This document shows, in pieces, positions 57,675 through 64,000 of a stretch of DNA of 64,000 bases. A program made the translations under genes and the position numbers. Source of the stretch: Rhyacophila brunnea (lineage: Eukaryota; Arthropoda; Insecta; Trichoptera; Rhyacophilidae); assembly GCA_022495005.1 (NCBI GenBank), contig JAGYXB010001943.1, positions 558,001 through 622,000 of the forward strand. Reading direction: 5' to 3'. The notes under the pieces are model-generated. The model worked only from the letters and a program-made list of their open reading frames with translations. It did not search any database and was not told where the DNA came from. Each line of letters opens with the position of its first letter. Within the stretch, counting starts at the first letter, position 1.

Positions 57675-58495
57675 TATTTGCTAGATCTGTAATGAGATAA
57701 AAAAATCGTTTTACATTAGTGTTATTTACAACCAATATAGTAATATTAAAAGTATTTCATACGTACGTATAACAAAATGACAAAACAGGCCATCTGTCAA
57801 CGTAGCAATGTACATAATATTATTATTTCTATGTCTACCAATCAAATCAAATTAAAACCTGTGGAATCGCTGTCAAGTGATGTAACACCATAATTCATAT
57901 AACTCCCTTAGATTTTTAACTTAAACCATGCGAATATATCAAAAATTTTGAAGGAGATTGGGATATCATTTTAACAATAATATTGTGATAATCCATACTA
58001 TGTATGTTTTAATAAATTGTTATTGAATTGAATTTTAAATGATTATTGCAAGAATATATAATATTATGTATACTAGGTTTCTAAATAATCTGTAAATTAA
58101 AAAATATGTTTACAATACGTAACTGATTTAAAAAAGACTCGCATTTCGGTTATTCGCCCAATATTTCAAAATACTAGTCTTACTTACAACATCAGTATCA
58201 ATGTAATCTGTTTTATTAGATAAACTTAGTTTCTAATAATTGGTTTACACGGTAGGAAATGTTTCTGTACATAAATATATTGTATCTACTCAAAAGTGAC
58301 AACTAATATTTATTTATTAAATATTATGGTAGATTTGTATTTGTATTTACTATTAAATCATATCAAATATTTTAGAACATGTTATGATTAAAACAAATAA
58401 AATTTCAAAATTATCAATAAGTCAGTCGTATTTCATATTATGTTATTAAATGTCTCTACTAGCATTCAGTACTCTCTTGCTTAATGGAAATAGGC
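57675..58495. other. AT-rich stretch, nothing recognised
   Basis: No gene or repeat supported. Confidence 0.4.
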
Positions 58496-58499
58496 TCTA

Positions 58500-58800
58500 A
58501 GAAGAAATAGCTCCCAAACCTAGTCATCCAGTGGTGTTACGTCCAAAAGGTAGACCTAAAGGTCGTTGGATTATAAAGAAATAGTGAACTGAAGTTAAGA
58601 ACTAATAAAGGTCGGTAGATGTAAATGGCAGCAAAGAACTAGGGACCGAGAATAGTGAAAGGAGCTAGGGGAGGTTTTCATCCAGCAGTGGATCGTCCCC
58701 GGCTGATGATGAGTTAAGTTCTGTAAAATTATCTGGAAACGCGAATTACAGGACCCAGAGGGAGTGGAGTCAGCTTGTAGTACTGATTCAGGTTGATGAT
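58500..58800 (+). pseudogene. Two RTE-type LINE 3' tails in tandem
   Basis: 58500-58712 reads CCTAGTCATCCAGTGGTG (the NLVIQW site), GGTAGACCTAAAGGTCGTTGG, ACTAGGGACCGAGAATAG, GGAGGTTTTCATCCAGCAG, CGGCTGATGATGAG. 58735-58800 is a shorter second end (GACCCAGAGGGAGTGGAG, GATTCAGGTTGATGATTAAT). Both match the LINE end at 47060-47540 but are full of stops. Either two insertions or a duplicated tail. Confidence 0.65.
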
Positions 58801-58942
58801 TAATTTATTTAATTGTGTTAACTTCATGGTGGAAATTTATTGTTTTAATAATTTTAATAAATAACATTTTTTTGTACTGAATCCACTTTTTTATTTTAAA
58901 TAATTGTACCGGTTTCGTCCACCTCAGAGTTGTTGAAAATGT

Positions 58943-59086
58943 CCCGATCCCGTGGTGCAGTGCGTAAGACGCTGGCCTTCCATCCGGGAGCTCTGAGTTC
59001 GACCCGCTGAGTTTTATGTGATTGTCCAAAGCCTGGACGTTTATCATTGTTCAAAAATAACCAACTTTTACGAAAAAGCAAGCATG
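58943..59086 (+). repeat. SINE2 copy c, 3'-truncated
   Basis: The head CCCGTGGTGCAGTGCGTAAG, GCTGGCCTTCCATCCGGGAG and the B box GAGTTCGACCC are followed by GTGATTGTCCAAAGCCTGG and ACGAAAAAGCAAGCATG. The GAGGACACAATAT segment is missing and the end is truncated. More diverged than copies a and b. Confidence 0.7.
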
Positions 59087-59984
59087 TATAAAAGTAGATT
59101 CAGTACAAAAAAATGTGTTTTATTAAAATTATTAATTGATGATGAATTATTTAGTTATATAAAGAAATTAATCGATGTAATGAATAAAAAGTGGATTATT
59201 AAAACATCTATGTAATGTTTCGTTTCGTGTGGACGCGTTGTTTTGTAACTGTCAAGCCCTAGGGCACAAGGCTCTATAATTTCCAGAGCTTTTTTTATTA
59301 GGACGCTCCCAAATACGGCTTAAACTAAGATTGTCGGGTTGCTTTGGTGATTCCATTACCTTTCGACGTTTTTACTTGAACGTCAACCATCACTTTTAAG
59401 CTATTTTGTATTGAATTATCTAAAAATATATTGAGTGCCAACCGAATCACATACAGAGAGTGATAGCACAGTTTTTAGTAGCGATAGAAAATTTGATTCA
59501 TATGTAATTGATTCAATAATGGCTTAGTTTATTTGATATAATTAGCTGAAATTATCGGAAAGTAAAGGAGACCAAGAACAATCCTGACTAGGGGTGTCAA
59601 TGATGAGATCAGAAAATGAGATGACCTAAATAACGACAGATTAAACACATTCTATACAATTGTCGTAAAAACCATAAGTAGGTCCTATATAAAATTTATA
59701 AAAAAAATGAAACACAAAACTTAACAGTGTTCTTAATAGTTTTCATTAGAAGTACATTATTTAAATTCAGAATCAGAAATTTTTTCATAGTCCTGCCAAA
59801 AATTCTAGAAAAATACGTCAAAATTACATTTGGAGTAATCCTGATACCATCTATGAATAAAGTTAGTAACATTATCGCCTTAATTAAAATTATTTCACAA
59901 TTTGCGTTTTTTCATTATTGGTGGAATTTACAAATACTTCATATATAGTCGATGGCATATTAGGTAACATCTGCAAAATTACTA
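59087..59984. other. No gene recognised
   Basis: AT-rich; the 73-codon frame at 59727-59948 is hydrophobic and shows no family resemblance. Confidence 0.4.
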
Positions 59985-60095
59985 CCCCAACGGGTTGCTA
60001 ATTTGGTAGTAAGAGCCTTCGCCCGTCAGGCAAAAGACGCGTTTTCGAATCTCACTCGGTCGATTTTTTTTTTCAATGCTTTTTCTGTATCATCG
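59985..60095 (+). repeat. SINE3-like head
   Basis: CTAATTTGGTAGTAAGAGCC (A-box region), CGCCCGTCAGGCAAAAGACG, B box GTTTTCGAATCTCAC, then a T-run and CAATGCTTTTTCTGTATC. The last part matches the post-T-run of the SINE3 copy at 38586 (CAGTGTTTTTTTCTGTATC). No acceptor stem forms, so it is not a functional tRNA. Confidence 0.55.
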
Positions 60096-60556
60096 TTGAG
60101 CTTGCGTTGAGTCTGCCTCATTAAAACCTCATTAAAACTGATTTATTTAAGAGGTAGTCAAGAGCTCGTCATCATCGAGTGTGTTTAATAGCTGTTAGTT
60201 TAATATGTATTACCATCATTAGGTAAAACAAGACATGATAAAATGGAGGAGTAAATTTTGAATTATATTTTAATTTTGTTGGAATAAAGAACATTGAGGG
60301 TTTTAAAAACGGTGGAAATAAATAAAAATATTTTCGAAGGTTTGACTATCATAATTATTATTCAAGTAATTTATTTAACTACTCGTAGTTTCATATTTCA
60401 TTATTTATAAAATAAATAATTTCATAATATATGTGCTTATTTAAGAGATAATAAAATGTGTCATAATAATATAATAGTCCATCTCTGACCGAATATTTTC
60501 ATCTTGCATCTAAACTTGCTCTAAGCTTGCGGCCATTTTTTTCTCGTCCATATAAA
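60096..60556. other. AT-rich stretch, nothing recognised
   Basis: No gene or defined repeat. Confidence 0.4.
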
Positions 60557-60598
60557 CCATCAACCATCAGCCATCAACCATCAGCCATCAACAATCAT
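60557..60598 (+). repeat. Short tandem repeat, 7-bp unit
   Basis: Five to six copies of CATCAAC alternating with CATCAGC, so the higher-order unit is 14 bp. A small minisatellite with no coding context. Confidence 0.85.
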
Positions 60599-62744
60599 GT
60601 CTGTTGATTTGGTTGTCGAAAACATTTCGAATATAAATAAATCCAACAATTGTTTTAGAATTGTTCCGTCGATGCGTACGCAATAATGATTAATGGGAAA
60701 TGAGAACTTAGCCTCTCCCATTGAAATATAAATTGTTATTACTTTAATGGCTTTTAGTTGTTTGGAAAAAAACTTAGATTGATTATTGAAGTTGTATCGT
60801 GCATGCATAATTTTATTCAATTTCATTAATAATCAAATATTCTATTATGATTCCTGTTCTCAGATCAAACGAATGTAGCCTAAAGAAATACATTCAATAA
60901 ATAATAACAAAAAGCAAATCGAGCATTTGAAAAATAAAATGTCTACGTGGAGGAAATGTTTGATAATATAAAAATAATCTCTGCTCATTTTTTGCTAACT
61001 AAATCAATACGAGTATAACATAGCTTTTATACCATCTATAGTAGGCTAACTTTAAGCTTATATATCCGAAAAATTGTACATAATTAATATGCAGTTGGCC
61101 GTATCAAATTCATGTCTAAATATAACCACCGGAATACAAGGGAAAGACAGAATAACATAGGTAGGAAAGCAAATTAAAAATACAATCATATCGTATAATT
61201 TAAGTATATAAAATTTTAATAGGTGCTCGTAAGTATCATGCTGTATTTATTAAATTAATGTTTTTATTGAATCTAATAAAATTTGAACTCTACTGTCTGC
61301 AATTCTTTATGAATTGAGGTATTATAACTGTTACAATATGTTAGCTTTCTAAACTGTCAAAACTATCTATCTCGCTCTAAAAGTTAACACAGCCAATAGA
61401 GGGGCTGTTAAAACATAGCACTTTTTGCCAGTTTAGACGGTTAACTTATTATAACAATTAGCAACCTCAATACATAAATATGATAAACTACCGTCGATAG
61501 CCACCTTGTGTATGGGATAGACCCACAGATCTATATATATTATGACAATTGGAGAAAATATTCGTAGAGATAGCGTGAATAGAAACCTGGACGGAGATAA
61601 GTAATATAACTTCTTCATTGAATGAATGTATTTCCATTGTTTATGAGTAATAACCAATGACATTGATATGGATGAAGCATCTGGAAAAAAATGACACTCA
61701 CTTTTATGTCGGGTCTGCCGAATGGCATAATCTGTTCTAACGCCATTACAATAAAGGTGATATTGCTATAAATTCCCGATGCGTGGTATCGTATAATGGA
61801 AATTGCGTGACGTCTACCTATAAATGTGCGAATATCGTTATGCGCGAATTTACTTGCTAGCTACTGTATTGAGTGAGTTGTCCATTAATAATGTCATTGG
61901 TAATAACACTTAAAAATTCCAACACTTTTTTTAAATGTACCTAGTTCATAAATTACTCAAATAAAGATTACAAAGTTTAAATTAATTAAAATTTTTATTT
62001 TAATTCCATCAAGTACCCTTAATGGATAGTATAAATTTATGTATTTTAAATCATACATTATCTCATAAAATGTATCGTGTAGATACCTATAACGGAAAAA
62101 AAATACTTCACTCTAGAAGAGTTAGATACGTATGGTACAATATTAACCGGCCTAAAAATCCAATCCGAATTTCAATATTATTACTCATAACAGCTCCGTG
62201 ACCAAAAATCATCAACGTCTTTGGAAATTACATTATCATTCCATTTTAGTTTAATTCGTTAGTTACTACCTCGGCCGCAAAGCGCTGTGGGTGGGCATTA
62301 GCCGGGAAACGAACCACGAAAATGCGGTGATAACGACTCTCACATAATACGACTTTGTATGCGAGCTTTTTTTAACATAATTAAGCTAACGAACTCACCT
62401 CTGTTGGACATATCTTGAACTAATAAAATGTGTTAGTTACGAAATCGTGGAGTAATAATTCACTTGGGGAATTTGTGGGAGATTTTTGAATCTTTGTGGA
62501 ATTTACTTTACTTTTATATGTGTTTCGTAGATTTATCTCGATCAAAAGGAAATTGTAAAACATTCTCATCTTGTAACCTTGCTGGATTTAATTTTAAAAT
62601 AGTTGGAATATATTATAGTATATAATATTATACATTCATAAATTATGTATTATTGTACCTTTTACAAACAAAGAATACTTATGACGGTTATATAGGTTGC
62701 AATGAACACGTCATAATATTTGATCAAACACAAATGTAATAATT
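60599..62744. other. No gene; islands at 61690-61880 and 62235-62360
   Basis: 61690-61880 holds CGCCATTACAATAAAGGTG and GTGACGTCTACC. 62235-62360 holds CTCGGCCGCAAAGCGCTG, GTGGGTGGGCATTAGCCGGG and GCGGTGATAACG, followed by ACATAATTAAGC. Composition and motif mix suggest conserved noncoding elements; unverified. The rest is AT-rich. Confidence 0.3.
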
Positions 62745-63235
62745 ACAAGATAAAAAGAACTCTTTATATACCACGTTTTTAAATTTTTTAAATCATATAA
62801 ACTTGACAATTCTATGTATTAATAAATACTTTTTTTTGTACCTGATAGAAATAGTGAATAAATCTAGAATACTGAAATGTCATTTTGACTTTTCATATTA
62901 ATTTCCATAGTAACACACGTATATATTAATAATTTAGATGCTAGGTCTCCCTTAGCAACCAATAATAGTGTTTTACTTTTTACGATTTTTTTCCGAAATA
63001 ACTTTCCATACAAAACAGAATTAGCTGAAAATGAATTCAATTATGCTTAAAGATGGTTAAAAGAATGCATTGTCACCGTGTTCTGATATATTCTTAAAGT
63101 TTCAAATGTCTAGCTAGTCGAGAAGTTAGTTAAAAATCGATTGCAAGATTTGTATTGAACAACCAAGAAAAAAAATGTACTGGACAAACAAGAATACGGG
63201 CTAATAAAAACGTGGTAAAAATAGTTCAAATTTGA
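62745..63235 (+). repeat. R4 repeat, longest copy
   Basis: About 490 bp. Its left 200 bp match 29680-29885 (minus strand) and its right 310 bp match 22420-22690. It therefore bridges the two partial copies and defines the family. The region equivalent to the small frame in copy 1 carries indels here, so it is unlikely to be protein-coding. No terminal inverted repeat or poly-A tail was identified. Confidence 0.75.
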
Positions 63236-63825
63236 ATTTATCATAGCAATTTTAGATCTCGAATAGTCAATTTCAAACTCCACCACCGTTTACCAGATTT
63301 ATTTTAGTGTTTAATTATAAACAATCATGCGATGGATGTATTAAAAAATAGTTTGACAACCTGCACGCAAACCTAATAAAACCAAATATCATTTTATTAA
63401 TTAAAATATTGTTTTTTCAGTAAAAATATTTTGACTAGTTATAAAGAGTATTAAATAAAATAAAATTTCACATATTGCTTACAAATGAAAGAGTTGGATA
63501 TACATACATAATAATTATTATTTTTTTATTTCGCACTCCGCATGTATTCGATGGCTGTGATTCAATATCCATTCGTTGTTTTGATTAAGTAAATATACAG
63601 TTGTAGTATTTTTCCCAGAAACACTGCGAAATAGTTAGCCATGTAATTTAAGCCAATTCCGAGAGTTATAAACTCCGAATGCGTCGCAACACGTCATGAT
63701 CCTGCATGGTACTGCCCTGACAGTCAGTGTAAGTGACATACTTAAAATTGTCATTGTTTTCAATCGATTTATTCGTTGCTTGCTAAAAATAAAGATTGCA
63801 ACATTTGTATAAAAATAGTTTCATT
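63236..63825. other. No gene recognised
   Basis: AT-rich, with a GC-richer patch at 63640-63730 (TAAACTCCGAATGCGTCGC, CATGATCCTGCATGG). Nothing assigned. Confidence 0.3.
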
Positions 63826-64000
63826 AAGGCTATACTTCAGATGAGGCACGCTCTAAAACGACCGTGACTACGCGACCCGCAGACTATGCAAAATACGCGT
63901 GACGAACAAAACATAATTTGTCATAAAAATTCAACATGCGTGCATTTAATGTTATGTTTATTGTTATTTAAGTAATAATAATAATATATTTATTGACATG
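63826..64000 (+). repeat. Dispersed repeat R5, copy 2, cut by window end
   Basis: Matches 36149-36322 in the same orientation: AAGGCTATACTTCAG, GATGAGGCACGCTCTAAAA, AATTTGTCATAAAAATTCAA, AATGTTATGTTTATTG, TTTATTGACATG. It continues past base 64000. Confidence 0.7.

Noticed and set aside
60557..60598. CRISPR-like short repeats
   Set aside because: Units of 7 bp directly abut with no spacers; a simple tandem repeat in a eukaryotic sequence.

Overview
This is AT-rich nuclear DNA of an animal, most likely an insect. I found no intact host protein-coding gene, rRNA or confident functional tRNA in the 64 kb. The only readable protein homology is to transposable elements: one decayed mariner transposase and several 3'-terminal scraps of non-LTR reverse transcriptases. 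The abundant TACCTA/TAGGTA runs, the RTE-like LINE tails ending in GATGAT, the tRNA-derived SINEs and the many hAT-type MITEs fit an insect genome. Lepidoptera is my best guess from general familiarity, not a proof. The window behaves like a large intergenic or intronic desert.

Layout. 0-10 kb: a decayed SINE, a reverse-transcriptase fragment, a possible solo LTR (about 5.3-5.9 kb), a SINE2 copy, LINE tails and a 238-bp MITE. 11.2-12.5 kb: a 1.35-kb, nearly perfect inverted repeat with arms of about 640-675 bp and a 30-bp spacer. 15-20 kb: tRNA-like SINE arms fused head to head, the first hAT MITE (17512-17739) and an 875-bp hAT element (18621-19495). 20-25 kb: a three-layer nest (SINE1 holding a hAT MITE holding a smaller MITE), more SINE1, an unclassified repeat called R4 here, and another hAT MITE. 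25-44 kb: sparse SINE and LINE fragments, a MITE at 29.9-30.3 kb, a SINE2 with a clear target-site duplication, and islands of less AT-rich sequence. 44.5-46.1 kb: a full-length mariner inside a hAT MITE that itself sits in a tRNA-like element. 46-50 kb: a MITE with palindromic ends, an RTE tail, and a hAT element carrying a second nested hAT element. 50-64 kb: a reverse-transcriptase fragment, SINE3 copies, a 767-bp hAT element with a perfect duplication, RTE tails, a SINE2 copy, a second large R4 copy and a repeat that runs off the right edge.

How the pieces relate. Three tRNA-related SINE families (SINE1, SINE2, SINE3; names used only here) need LINE machinery, and scraps of at least two LINE lineages are present. 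At least three hAT-type nonautonomous families were defined by matching terminal inverted repeats plus 8-bp target-site duplications read from the sequence. No hAT transposase was found. Between the repeats lie short islands of higher GC with TAATTA-type, POU, ETS, PHO-like and CTCF-like motifs. They could be conserved regulatory elements of a neighbouring gene outside the window, but that is inference and needs cross-species alignment.
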